Source: Mycobacterium botniense
GTDB taxonomy: Bacteria; Actinomycetota; Actinomycetes; Mycobacteriales; Mycobacteriaceae
Assembly: GCF_010723305.1 (NCBI RefSeq)
Contig: NZ_BLKW01000002.1
Location: 496,001-560,000, forward strand
Direction of reading: 5' to 3'
DNA: 64,000 nucleotides
Shown here in pieces: positions 56,601 through 64,000 of the stretch. How positions within the stretch are numbered: the first letter of the stretch is position 1; every line of letters starts with the position of its first letter. A program made the position numbers and the translations under genes. The notes under the pieces are model-generated. The model had not been told where the DNA came from, made no database searches, and worked only from the letters and a program-made list of their open reading frames with translations.

Positions 56601-57349
56601 CCGGCGTCGACGTGCAGTTTGGTTTGAAACATCCACATCCCGATCGGGATTGGCATCGGGGTTTCGCGGTCGTTGCACAGCGCGATCTCGATGAGCACCC
56701 GCCCGGGGTCGTTGTAGCGGTCCACCCGCAGGCAGATCGACTCCCGCAAGCCGATGGTGGTGGTGCGACCGGGGCGCAGGTCGGCCAGCTTGACGGTGCG
56801 TGTCTCCTGCATGGGGGTGCGCTGGTAGTGGCGGATCGGCCGACCGGCCTTGGTGACCTGATCGGTCGCAACGGTTTCATAAGCGCCCCACGACGCGGTG
56901 ACGGTGAACGACTCCAGATCCGGCGGCACCTGAAACCGCAGACCCATCGACGCGGGGATCATCAAGCCCTGCTTGGGGGTGCGGTCTTCGGCGTCGTCGT
57001 CCTCGGCGTCGGCGTCGTTGTCATCGGCGTAGGCGGGCACGCCGCGGCTTTCGTGCAGCGCCTCCTCGTCGGTGCGGGCCTCCACGAGATGCCCCCGCTC
57101 GGCGACGGGTTCGGTGTCGTCGTCGGTGAGCGCGGCGCCGGTCAGTTTCACCGGGGCGATGTGCCCGATCAGGTATTGCGAGCGCGGGCTGAGCGGCAGC
57201 ACCTCGTGCGGGCCGTGGATCGGGCCGAGCAGCTCGCGCTGCAGGATGTCGACCAGGTTTTCCCGCACGGTGAACGACGTGCCGTCGGGCTGGTAGGTCA
57301 GCTCATACGTCGCGTGCGGGCCGTCGGGTTTGTCGGTGGTGTCGCTCAT
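53639..57349 (-). CDS. drmA: DISARM helicase DrmA
   Basis: 1236-residue superfamily 2 helicase. Walker A is FFPTGGGKTEAYLG (Lys496), the DEXH box is LIIQDELHLITGAL near residue 745, motif III is VASTATVRNAHEQVRGLYG, and motif VI is EYIQASSRVGRDATNRPG. A four-Cys insertion (CPWCG ... CGDELAQCPF) follows motif I. The N-terminal about 480 residues are family-specific. DrmA with DrmB is the DNA-translocating core that acts on incoming unmethylated phage DNA. The ATG overlaps the drmMI stop by four bases. Confidence 0.95.
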   Translation of the reverse strand: MSDTTDKPDGPHATYELTYQPDGTSFTVRENLVDILQRELLGPIHGPHEVLPLSPRSQYLIGHIAPVKLTGAALTDDDTEPVAERGHLVEARTDEEALHESRGVPAYADDNDADAEDDDAEDRTPKQGLMIPASMGLRFQVPPDLESFTVTASWGAYETVATDQVTKAGRPIRHYQRTPMQETRTVKLADLRPGRTTTIGLRESICLRVDRYNDPGRVLIEIALCNDRETPMPIPIGMWMFQTKLHVDAGGAEVFLPVRDVLAEQDWAEHDPEMRQLDLQYRNRLEYAIGRTCSADWSVKDGARRASAVWTTWLPVAETPQTQARSVDDALLSMDKLAHVTPDELRTGLQPLIDGYRTWLDTQQAASAELPQHLREAADAVLSKARGAHQRLQTGLEHVATDTEALRCFRFMNQVMREQRIATQVAAERASDPSLSIPAARAKVAAKGDDAASWRPFQLAFILMQLPALSDPTAPLRSADHQAQVELLFFPTGGGKTEAYLGLAAYTFAVRRRQGVVESAGGPLDGRDGVAVLMRYTLRLLTSQQFQRATALMCAAELARRADENTWGSVPLRIGLWVGTDVSPKRFEEAEEQLARANEYGAHRLTVLQIQRCPWCGTPISSAQVKADKTLRRVFVYCGDELAQCPFAKGGSVTEGLPVLTVDEEIYRLTPAFIIGTVDKFARLAREGEAAALFGYVGRKCARHGYVHPDYAACTISTAHPPTDGQPAATMHPVGRLRPPDLIIQDELHLITGALGTSVGVFETAVETLASWEGSDGKLVRPLIVASTATVRNAHEQVRGLYGRRVEIFPPQVLDVADTYFSQEVPVSKDNPGRRYVGVSAQGVRLTAAEIRIAEVLLLAGQLLFDRCGADADPYMTLVGYFNATRELAGMTRYLGSDVQERVKRPRKDSGFAPRLGAAFGLLEKGELTARIASSEIGKTLDRLGLPFDPSYDTTAAFRVRMADQNAGKKVPTRNEAPFDVVLATSMLQVGVDVQRLGLMLVVGQPKNTAEYIQASSRVGRDATNRPGLVVTLGNWARPRDLAHFEQFRHYHETFYAQVEALSVTPYSPTSLERGVDGLLVSVARVMQAHLADGLSPERNAGRITGQRAAVEHIIERLKKRIAVAAQDDNATQRASDLLVNRLDWWTKRAAYATDLGKTLVYERTGEADRYLPLLISPENAKASVSGSTQAPFVVANSMREVQPEINILVSPIQEKLFTRAPEGVPAWSLPTREDE

Positions 57350-60300
57350 GCGAACAGTGTCGCCTCACCCTCTGACACGTTGGTGCCGCGGCGGGGTTTG
57401 CGCTTCGGTTTGCGCGCCTGCGCGGCTTCGTGGGCGGCCCGGCGGTGGTTCTCTTCCAACAGCCGGTCGAGGATCTCGACCCGGGCCGCCGGGCTGACGG
57501 TCCAGCGCCGCATCTGTCGATACGTGTGAAACCCGTGATCGAGCGGGATGTCCGACCAGCCGTAGGCGTCCATCGCCGCGTGGTCGAGTTCGACGTGGAT
57601 GGCCCGCATCCGCGCCACATCCGGGTCGGCGGCGTCGCTGATCTGCGGGTCGTTGACCAGGTTGTAGAGCGTGGTCAGGCCGAGGTCGCGGCGCAGCATG
57701 ATCTCGCGGCGCTCCTCATCGAGGGTATGGCCGATGCGTTGCAGCCACTCGGACTGCGCTGGGCGCGGGAAGGTTTCGAACACGTCGGATGGCGTGTAGC
57801 GCACGCGCGTTTCGAGCGTTGAGCCGTACGTGATCGCCCACGTCTGATGAGCCGACGAGGACAGCACCGCCTGATCCGCAAACGAATCGGTGGCGAAGAC
57901 CACGACCTGCTCGCTCGGTATCGGACCGGTCGCAATCCTCGCCGGCATCACACTCTTACTTAGGCGCGCGATCACCAGGACCTCGTCGAGGCCAGCGATC
58001 GCCCTCCGCAGCGCGGGACGGGCGTTCCAGAACTTCCACCACTCGTAGACCATCCTCGGGTACTTCGCGCCGTCCTTTTGAGCGCGCTCGGGATAAACTT
58101 CTCTGAGCACGCGCTCCCAGGGGCGCGGGAAGGATGCTGCGACTTCTTCGGTTCGTTCGTTAAAGTCGATCACCCAGCGGGAGGCCGAGCAATCGGGCCG
58201 CGAGTTGAGGTCCTCGCCGTTGAGGTAGGGGAACAGCACGTCGGCGTTGCGCGGGTCCGCGGCGATCCACGCTTGCGCCTCCTCGGGTTCCAGGACGAAT
58301 CCCATGCCCAGAACGATGCAGCCCTGAAACGCGATATCTGCGTTCTCGGCGAGCCGCACGGGGTTGCCTACGACCCGCCCCTCCGGTTCGAGCAGGGTGG
58401 AGATCCGCGTGACGGGGGTGTCGTCGCTGATGCGCGGCACGTCGTCGGCGACCGGGCCGAGGCTGCCCCACACCGCGGCGTACTCGAGGTTGGCGCTGCT
58501 GGCGGGCCAGGACCGGCTTTGGACGGCCCGGGTGATGGTGAACCCCGATGCCACCATCTGGTCGAGCCCGACCTCTCGGGTGTCGCCTTGGGCGATGGTG
58601 TTGGTGGCGATTAACCCCACGGTTCCGTGCGAGCACAGCAGCGATTGGGCGCGTAGGAAGAAATAGGCCACTTGATCGGCGTTCCCCGTCGTCCCGCACG
58701 CAACCACGTTCACGAGCCATTCGCGAACGTCTGATCCCATTGCTGGACTTAGCTTCTTGCCACCCAGGAATGGCGGGTTGCCGATGATCGCGTCAAACCC
58801 GCCGCGCTCGACAATGACATCGGGGGCTTCGATGACCCAATGGTTCGGCCGCCACCGCTGGTAGTCGGTCGGAACGGTGGGTGTGAGGCCACGGTCGATG
58901 ATCGCGTCGAGCGACGTCGAATCCGGTTGCCCGGATTCGGGGTGGGCAGCTTTGACCGCGATGCGCAGGTTCTCATACGCCTCGTCGAGCGCCTTGCCCG
59001 GTGTGCCGCCCAGCGGCAGCCCGGCGGCGATCACCCCGTCGGCGATAGTGCGCAATTCGGCTGTCACAGCACGCAATTGGGTGAGCTGACGGCGTTTGGC
59101 GGCGGCATTGCGGGCGGGGTCGTACTCGTCGATCTCGCTGGCCAGTTTGCGACGCAGCTCCACGGCCCGGCGGATGATGGCGTCGATGTCGACATCATAA
59201 AAGTCGATCATCGCCGTGGTCGGCACCCGCGCCGGGTCGATGTGCAGCCTGCGCAGCTGGTCGAGGCTGGTCAGCCCGAGCAGCGAGTTGCCCAGGAAGA
59301 TCTTGTCGTCGACGAAGGAGAACGGCAGGTCGCGGTCGAGGGAGACCAGCCACAGCGACAGCTTGCACATCTCGACGGCCATGGCGTTGATGTCGGCGCC
59401 GTAGATGCAGTTGGCGACAACCTTACGAATGGCCCGCAGATGCAGGTCGCGGCGCTGCCTATTGGCCGGGTTCTCCGCGATCCACGCCTCCACCACGCGT
59501 TCGGCGAGATAGCGTGCCGCCGCGACCAGGAATGCCCCGGAGCCGCAGGCGATGTCGGCGACCTTGAGGCTCAAGATGTCGTCGGAGGATTTGAGCTTCC
59601 AGCGGGTTTCGTCAGCGGTCTCGTGCGGGCCGGGCCGGTAGCACAGCGGTTGCAGCGCGTGGCGCACCACCTCTTCGGCCAGCGATTTCGGGGTGTAGTG
59701 CGCGCCGGCGTTCTTGCGCGACGGGGTCTCTGTGACCATCAGGCCGCCCGCGCGCACGACGAATGGCCGCCCCCGCAGGTCCAGGCGCACCAGACCCAGC
59801 CACGGCAGCACCCGCTCGCGCAAGCCGGCGTCGCCACCCACAGCCTGGGTGAGGGCGCTCACCGCGCTCGGGTACGGCTCGGCGCCAAGGGTTTTGGCGA
59901 TCGCGGTTGCCGACGGCGGGTTGGCGCCCGGCTGGTCGTGCTCGACCCACGCCCGAATCGCGGCGGCGAGCGTCGTCCGATCAGGGTTGGCGGCGCCCAG
60001 CTCATCGAGCACCGCCAGCGGGATCTCCGGTTCCGCACCGGGTGTGCCGCGCAGCCCGAGGTAGGTTTGATCCACGGTGACGGCGGTGTAGCCGAGCAGA
60101 CCCTCGTAGATGTAGCCGATCTGCTCGACGTCGATGTCGCGAAACGAGATTCGGCGTGCTTCCCCGTTGAGCACGGCCTGCTGCACCGAGCGCAGCACGT
60201 GCAGCATCACCCGGTCGGGCACCGTCAGCGCCAGGGTGCCCTGTTCGGTGGTCGCGGTCAGAAACGGGAAGCGTTCGGGGTCGAACAGGGAGCCGCCGTA

Positions 60301-61419
60301 GGCGGGCATCCGCATGCCCTCGAACGACGCGCCGCGATACAGCGCCTGGCTGGTGGCCAGCAGCCGATGCCACATCATCGAGGTGGCATCCAGGGCCTCT
60401 TCGCTTTCGTTGATCTCGCGGCGCTGCAGGCGATCCAGCGAGCCGGCGATCCCGTAGGCCTGCTCGAACAGCTCCCCGGAGGGCAACAGCCCGCGCTCCT
60501 CGGCGAACAGCAGGAACACGATCCGCATCATGATCGTGACCGCCGCCTCGTAGGTGTGGTGCGGGTCGGCGGGCAGCGGGTTGGGCAGGCCACGGAGTTG
60601 CGCGTCGGCCGCCGATTCGGAAAACGACCGGACAAGGAGCTCGACGGCGCGGCGCACCTGGGCGCCCAGCGCCTCGGTGATCTCCTCAGCGGCGGCGATC
60701 GACTCGGCGAACAGCACCGGCAGCCGCTCATCCGGGTCGCCGCCGATGAGGTACTGGCGGCCGATGATGGTCAGGAACGCGTCCCGGGTGCGGGGCTCCT
60801 CAACCCAGGTCAGCGCGTCGACGATGCCCGAGGCGGCCATGGCGTTTTCGCGGGCGCACACCAGCCCCCACCAGCGCCCGTCGGTGACGACGCCGATCTC
60901 AATACCGTTGTCGCGCAACAGCGCTTCCATCCGGTCGACCGGGGTGGCGGCCCACAAATCGCCCGGCACCTGCCGCAGCGAATCGACCGGGTCGACCACG
61001 TACACCAGGGCGCCGACGCCGTCTGGTCCATTCAGCGCGGCCTGCGCGGTGATGCTCACCGCCTTATTCGGGGACTGCGCCTGAACGCCGGGTACCTCGC
61101 CCCACGACAGTGACTCGGCCCAGCCGGCCACGTCCCGCAACACGGTTTCGACCCATTTGTCGCGGGCGACCCGGTAGGCCTCCAGGGTCGCCTGGTGGTC
61201 GGGGGCCCGGTCGCGGGCTTCCCATGCGGCCTCGAAGTCCTTGCGGGCATACATCAATGTCTGCTTGCGCTCATCGGACAGGCTGGGCATGCCCTGCGGC
61301 CACACCCGTTTGAGCGGCGGAATCGCCAGGAACGGGCCATCAGTGTCGACCAGCTCCAGCCATTGGCGGTGCAGATCAGAGACATTGGCCAGCGGGGGGC
61401 GCCGGGTTGGGCGGGCCAT
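57346..61419 (-). CDS. drmMI: DISARM class 1 adenine methyltransferase DrmMI
   Basis: 1357-residue Eco57I/PglX-like N6-adenine DNA methyltransferase. SRKNAGAHYTPKSLAEEVV precedes motif I, VADIACGSGAFLVAAARYL, at about residue 620; motif IV is IIGNPPFLGGKKLSP at about 881. The N-terminal 550 residues are a family-specific region and the C-terminal about 350 would hold target recognition. In class 1 DISARM it marks host DNA as self. The ATG overlaps the drmD stop by one base (TGATG), and the gene is in turn coupled to drmA. No frameshift is visible. Confidence 0.94.
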   Translation of the reverse strand: MARPTRRPPLANVSDLHRQWLELVDTDGPFLAIPPLKRVWPQGMPSLSDERKQTLMYARKDFEAAWEARDRAPDHQATLEAYRVARDKWVETVLRDVAGWAESLSWGEVPGVQAQSPNKAVSITAQAALNGPDGVGALVYVVDPVDSLRQVPGDLWAATPVDRMEALLRDNGIEIGVVTDGRWWGLVCARENAMAASGIVDALTWVEEPRTRDAFLTIIGRQYLIGGDPDERLPVLFAESIAAAEEITEALGAQVRRAVELLVRSFSESAADAQLRGLPNPLPADPHHTYEAAVTIMMRIVFLLFAEERGLLPSGELFEQAYGIAGSLDRLQRREINESEEALDATSMMWHRLLATSQALYRGASFEGMRMPAYGGSLFDPERFPFLTATTEQGTLALTVPDRVMLHVLRSVQQAVLNGEARRISFRDIDVEQIGYIYEGLLGYTAVTVDQTYLGLRGTPGAEPEIPLAVLDELGAANPDRTTLAAAIRAWVEHDQPGANPPSATAIAKTLGAEPYPSAVSALTQAVGGDAGLRERVLPWLGLVRLDLRGRPFVVRAGGLMVTETPSRKNAGAHYTPKSLAEEVVRHALQPLCYRPGPHETADETRWKLKSSDDILSLKVADIACGSGAFLVAAARYLAERVVEAWIAENPANRQRRDLHLRAIRKVVANCIYGADINAMAVEMCKLSLWLVSLDRDLPFSFVDDKIFLGNSLLGLTSLDQLRRLHIDPARVPTTAMIDFYDVDIDAIIRRAVELRRKLASEIDEYDPARNAAAKRRQLTQLRAVTAELRTIADGVIAAGLPLGGTPGKALDEAYENLRIAVKAAHPESGQPDSTSLDAIIDRGLTPTVPTDYQRWRPNHWVIEAPDVIVERGGFDAIIGNPPFLGGKKLSPAMGSDVREWLVNVVACGTTGNADQVAYFFLRAQSLLCSHGTVGLIATNTIAQGDTREVGLDQMVASGFTITRAVQSRSWPASSANLEYAAVWGSLGPVADDVPRISDDTPVTRISTLLEPEGRVVGNPVRLAENADIAFQGCIVLGMGFVLEPEEAQAWIAADPRNADVLFPYLNGEDLNSRPDCSASRWVIDFNERTEEVAASFPRPWERVLREVYPERAQKDGAKYPRMVYEWWKFWNARPALRRAIAGLDEVLVIARLSKSVMPARIATGPIPSEQVVVFATDSFADQAVLSSSAHQTWAITYGSTLETRVRYTPSDVFETFPRPAQSEWLQRIGHTLDEERREIMLRRDLGLTTLYNLVNDPQISDAADPDVARMRAIHVELDHAAMDAYGWSDIPLDHGFHTYRQMRRWTVSPAARVEILDRLLEENHRRAAHEAAQARKPKRKPRRGTNVSEGEATLFA

Positions 61420-64000
61420 CAGCCCAACCCTGCCGCGGCGTCGTGCGGCGTGAGCGCGAACACCACGGCGGCCGCGGTGGTGTGCGGCTTGACGTCGGCG
61501 TAGCGCTGCGTGATCGCGGCGATCTCGCGGGCCTCCTCATCGTCGAGCTCGTCGAGCCGGCGCTGCATCGCCTCGATGTCGCGGCGCCACTGCTTGGCCT
61601 GATCGTCGGCCCACAGCATCGCCTCGGCTTCGGCTTCCTTGGTGCGCAGCTGGGCCAGCGACTCGCGCAGGTTGACCCGAAACGCCGCGAAGATGTCGCG
61701 CGCCCGCTGAACGTCGGAGGCTTCGCGGCGGGCCAGCTGCCCCATCACCATGTCGCGGCGGCGGTTCGCGCGGGTGGCCATGGATTCTTCGAGCCGAGCG
61801 CGCAGCGGCGCGTCGGGGACATTCCACAGCGCGCACAGCTGGTCGAGCACCCGCTGGTCGGCGAGTTGCAGCTGGTCGCCGTCGAGTGCCTGGTCGAGGG
61901 CGGCTTCGGCTTTCTCCTCGGCCATCGCCCGGCGGCCCTTCAACCGAACCCCAGCCAGAAACACCTCTTCATGCAGGCGCACCCCGCCGCGGCCGACCAG
62001 CACCATGCGGGTCACCGCCGCGACGAACGACTCCGGCAAGTCATCGACCACCACCGCGGTCACCCGATTCAGCGGCGAGTCCACACTCCACAACGACCGC
62101 CGCAGCAACCGCTGGGCTTTCTGCACGATCGGGTGCCCGAGATGCACATATACCAGATCGCCGCGGCCCTCGGCCGCGGTGGGGTCAAACGTGATCGGGC
62201 GCAGCACACCGGGTTTCAGGCGGGTGTCCAAGCCTTTGAGGGCGTCGTGCCAACCCGGGCTCAGCGTCGGCACCTCGAACACCTCGGCGTCACTGCGTTC
62301 GTCACCGATCGGGATCAGCGGGGGCTGGTGGTTGATCCGCAGCGCGGTGTCCACGACTCGCCGCAGATTACCCGGCTCCAGATGCAACTCGGCCCGGGAG
62401 GTGCCAAAGCCCTGCTCCAGCTGGGTGAGCCGGGCATTGAGCTCCACCCCACCCGCCAATGCGGTGTTGATCACCTCGTTGGCGTCGACGCGTTTCGCCG
62501 TGCGTTTGACTGGTTTCCCGCGGGTGAAGTGGTGCTGGATCTCCTCGCCGATCACCTGGTTCACCGAGCCGAGATCCTGTTCGACCTGCGCCACCTTTTT
62601 GGCGATGCGGGCCATGAAGCCGGCGTCGGCCCCATACGTCGACGATTTCTCGTCGGGCACGAAGTGAAACACTTCCGGCTCGTGGGTTTGCCCCCAGCGG
62701 TCGATGCGGCCGATCCGCTGCTCCAGCCGCGACGGGTTGAACGGGATGTCGAAGTTCACCAGCCGGTGGCAGTGGGTCTGCAGGTCGATGCCTTCGCCGG
62801 CGGCGTCGGTGGCCAGCAGCACCCGCACCGGCTCCGTCGCCGGGTCTGTGGTGAACTGGGCGCGGATGTATTCGCGCTCCTCGGTCGGCGTCGAGCCTTG
62901 GATGACCGCCAGCCGCTCGGCGTAGCCGCGTTGAGTCAGCACTCGTTCGAGCCAGTCGACGGTGTGGGCGTATTCGGTGAACACGACAACCCGCTCGTTG
63001 GACCAGAAGCTGGTGTCGATGCGGCACACCCCGTCGAGAAAACCGATCAGCGCCTCCAGCTTCGAGTCCGGGCGGCTTTCAAAGCTCAGTCCCCACTCGG
63101 CCAGCTTTTCCAGCTGCCCCGGCCCGGCGGCACTGAGCGGATCGGAGCCCTTCGACTCACGCAGCCGCTGCGCCTCGTCCTGGTCCCACAGCCCCTCTTC
63201 CTCATCGGCCTGACCTTCGCCGAAGATCTCGTCGTAGTCGTCATCGCTCAGCCCGCGGCCCGCCTTAGCGCTCAGGTAGTGGCTCAGCGTCATCCCGAAC
63301 GCGAAAGGGCTGGACAGGAAGCGCTTCTTGAGCAGCATTGTGACGATGTCGCCGCCGGGCTTGGCGCCGTTGCGTTTGGCGCTTGTGGTGACGATCTCGT
63401 CGAGCAGGGCGAACATTTGCTGCTCGTCATCGCCGGGGGTGAAGGGCAGGATTTTGACCCGGCGTTCCTTGAATCCCTTGGCTTTGAGGTCCCTCTTGAG
63501 CCGGCGGACGGTGACGTCCTTGAGTGCGGTGGAGTCCAACATCGCGCCGCGGGAGAACCGGCACGGGTCGATCATCTCCATCAGCGCGGTGAACGACTCC
63601 GGGTGCCCATTGTGGGGGGTCGCGCTCAGGAAGAGGCGGTGCTCGCATTTGTCGGCGAGCTGGCGGACGGCGATGGTGCGCTGGGTGTCCACCGCGTAGC
63701 CGCGGCCGCTGGCGATTGCCGATGGGCTTGACGGCGCGACGTGGTGGGCCTCGTCGACGATCAGCACGTCGAATGCGAACCGCTTGCCCGACTTCGGGTT
63801 TGAGGTTTGTGCGTACACGTCGCGCAGCAGCCGTTGCGCGCGCACCTGCGGTAGCCACGCCATGCTGACGATCACCCGCGGGTAGAGCAGGAACGGGTTG
63901 GCGTGCAGGCCGTGGCTGCGGCGTACCTGGGCCATCAGCTCACTGTTGACGATGGTGAACTGCAGGCCGAACTTGTCGCGCATCTCGTCTTGCCATTTCA
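61419..64000 (-). CDS. drmD: DISARM class 1 helicase DrmD (5' end beyond window)
   Basis: At least 860 residues of a SNF2/RapA-like superfamily 2 ATPase. The frame is still open at the window edge, so the Walker A part and true start are missing; an ATG at 63,983 is internal. Visible motifs are LIVDEAHHVAPSS (DEAH), FLSATPHNGHPESFTAL (motif III), VVFTEYAHTVDWLERVL, ATDAAGEGIDLQTHCHRLVN and QRIGRIDRWGQ (motifs V and VI). DrmD is the class 1-specific helicase and is the first gene of the five-gene set seen here. Operon promoter and any upstream accessory gene lie outside the window. Confidence 0.93.
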   Translation of the reverse strand, partial: KWQDEMRDKFGLQFTIVNSELMAQVRRSHGLHANPFLLYPRVIVSMAWLPQVRAQRLLRDVYAQTSNPKSGKRFAFDVLIVDEAHHVAPSSPSAIASGRGYAVDTQRTIAVRQLADKCEHRLFLSATPHNGHPESFTALMEMIDPCRFSRGAMLDSTALKDVTVRRLKRDLKAKGFKERRVKILPFTPGDDEQQMFALLDEIVTTSAKRNGAKPGGDIVTMLLKKRFLSSPFAFGMTLSHYLSAKAGRGLSDDDYDEIFGEGQADEEEGLWDQDEAQRLRESKGSDPLSAAGPGQLEKLAEWGLSFESRPDSKLEALIGFLDGVCRIDTSFWSNERVVVFTEYAHTVDWLERVLTQRGYAERLAVIQGSTPTEEREYIRAQFTTDPATEPVRVLLATDAAGEGIDLQTHCHRLVNFDIPFNPSRLEQRIGRIDRWGQTHEPEVFHFVPDEKSSTYGADAGFMARIAKKVAQVEQDLGSVNQVIGEEIQHHFTRGKPVKRTAKRVDANEVINTALAGGVELNARLTQLEQGFGTSRAELHLEPGNLRRVVDTALRINHQPPLIPIGDERSDAEVFEVPTLSPGWHDALKGLDTRLKPGVLRPITFDPTAAEGRGDLVYVHLGHPIVQKAQRLLRRSLWSVDSPLNRVTAVVVDDLPESFVAAVTRMVLVGRGGVRLHEEVFLAGVRLKGRRAMAEEKAEAALDQALDGDQLQLADQRVLDQLCALWNVPDAPLRARLEESMATRANRRRDMVMGQLARREASDVQRARDIFAAFRVNLRESLAQLRTKEAEAEAMLWADDQAKQWRRDIEAMQRRLDELDDEEAREIAAITQRYADVKPHTTAAAVVFALTPHDAAAGLG

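Noticed and set aside
50902..64000. BREX (PglX/PglZ) system suggested by the large adenine methyltransferase
   Set aside because: No PglZ, BrxC or Lon-like gene is present; DUF1998, the DrmA helicase and the PLD protein define DISARM.

Overview
The window is high-GC actinobacterial chromosome and almost certainly Mycobacterium. The evidence is the recC-recB-recD order, the bkdA-bkdB-bkdC layout, an F420-type luciferase-like oxidoreductase, a mycobacterial TIGR00027-type methyltransferase, an EspC-like type VII secretion target beside a MinD/EspI-like ATPase, and a 13E12-type DUF222 HNH protein. I cannot name the species. I saw no rRNA, tRNA, CRISPR array, transposase or integrase.

Layout. 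1-6.3 kb: recC (3' part), recB and recD. 6.3-9.8 kb: arsenic set on the minus strand, arsM then acr3 then a CoA-disulfide-reductase-like flavoenzyme, with no arsR nearby. 9.9-14.9 kb: branched-chain amino acid catabolism, bkdA-bkdB-bkdC, a divergent Lrp/AsnC regulator and a Leu/Val-type dehydrogenase. 15.1-24.5 kb: a catabolic cluster of unknown substrate. A TetR regulator and an amidohydrolase face an F420-type oxidoreductase, a SnoaL-like protein, an alpha/beta hydrolase, a three-subunit molybdenum hydroxylase, an SCP2 protein and a DUF1028 protein. 24.5-33.7 kb: the phenylacetate pathway, paaG-A-B-C-D-E-K on the minus strand, paaR, paaZ and an EthD protein on the plus strand, with two near-identical candidate PaaR operators. 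33.9-41.6 kb: housekeeping or unassigned genes (VOC, methyltransferase, VTT/DedA, a large SEC-C protein, FIST, MinD-like ATPase).

41.8-48.9 kb is a scarred accessory zone. An EspC-like gene leads into a DUF1023-type hydrolase gene that has lost its 3' half. That gene is joined tail-to-tail to a serine hydrolase gene that has also lost its 3' end. Two HNH genes and a frameshifted, internally deleted pseudogene follow.

48.9-64.0 kb is a defence island. A lower-GC pair, tcmP and a Gp37/Gp68 (DUF5131) three-cysteine gene, meets tail-to-tail with overlapping coding ends. The Gp37/Gp68 gene sits 74 nt downstream of, and in the same direction as, a class 1 DISARM operon: drmD (5' end outside the window), drmMI, drmA, drmB, drmC. 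The DISARM genes are coupled by 1- to 4-nt overlaps. The DISARM system is known; the TcmP/three-Cys pair attached to it is the best candidate here for an undescribed system or accessory module.
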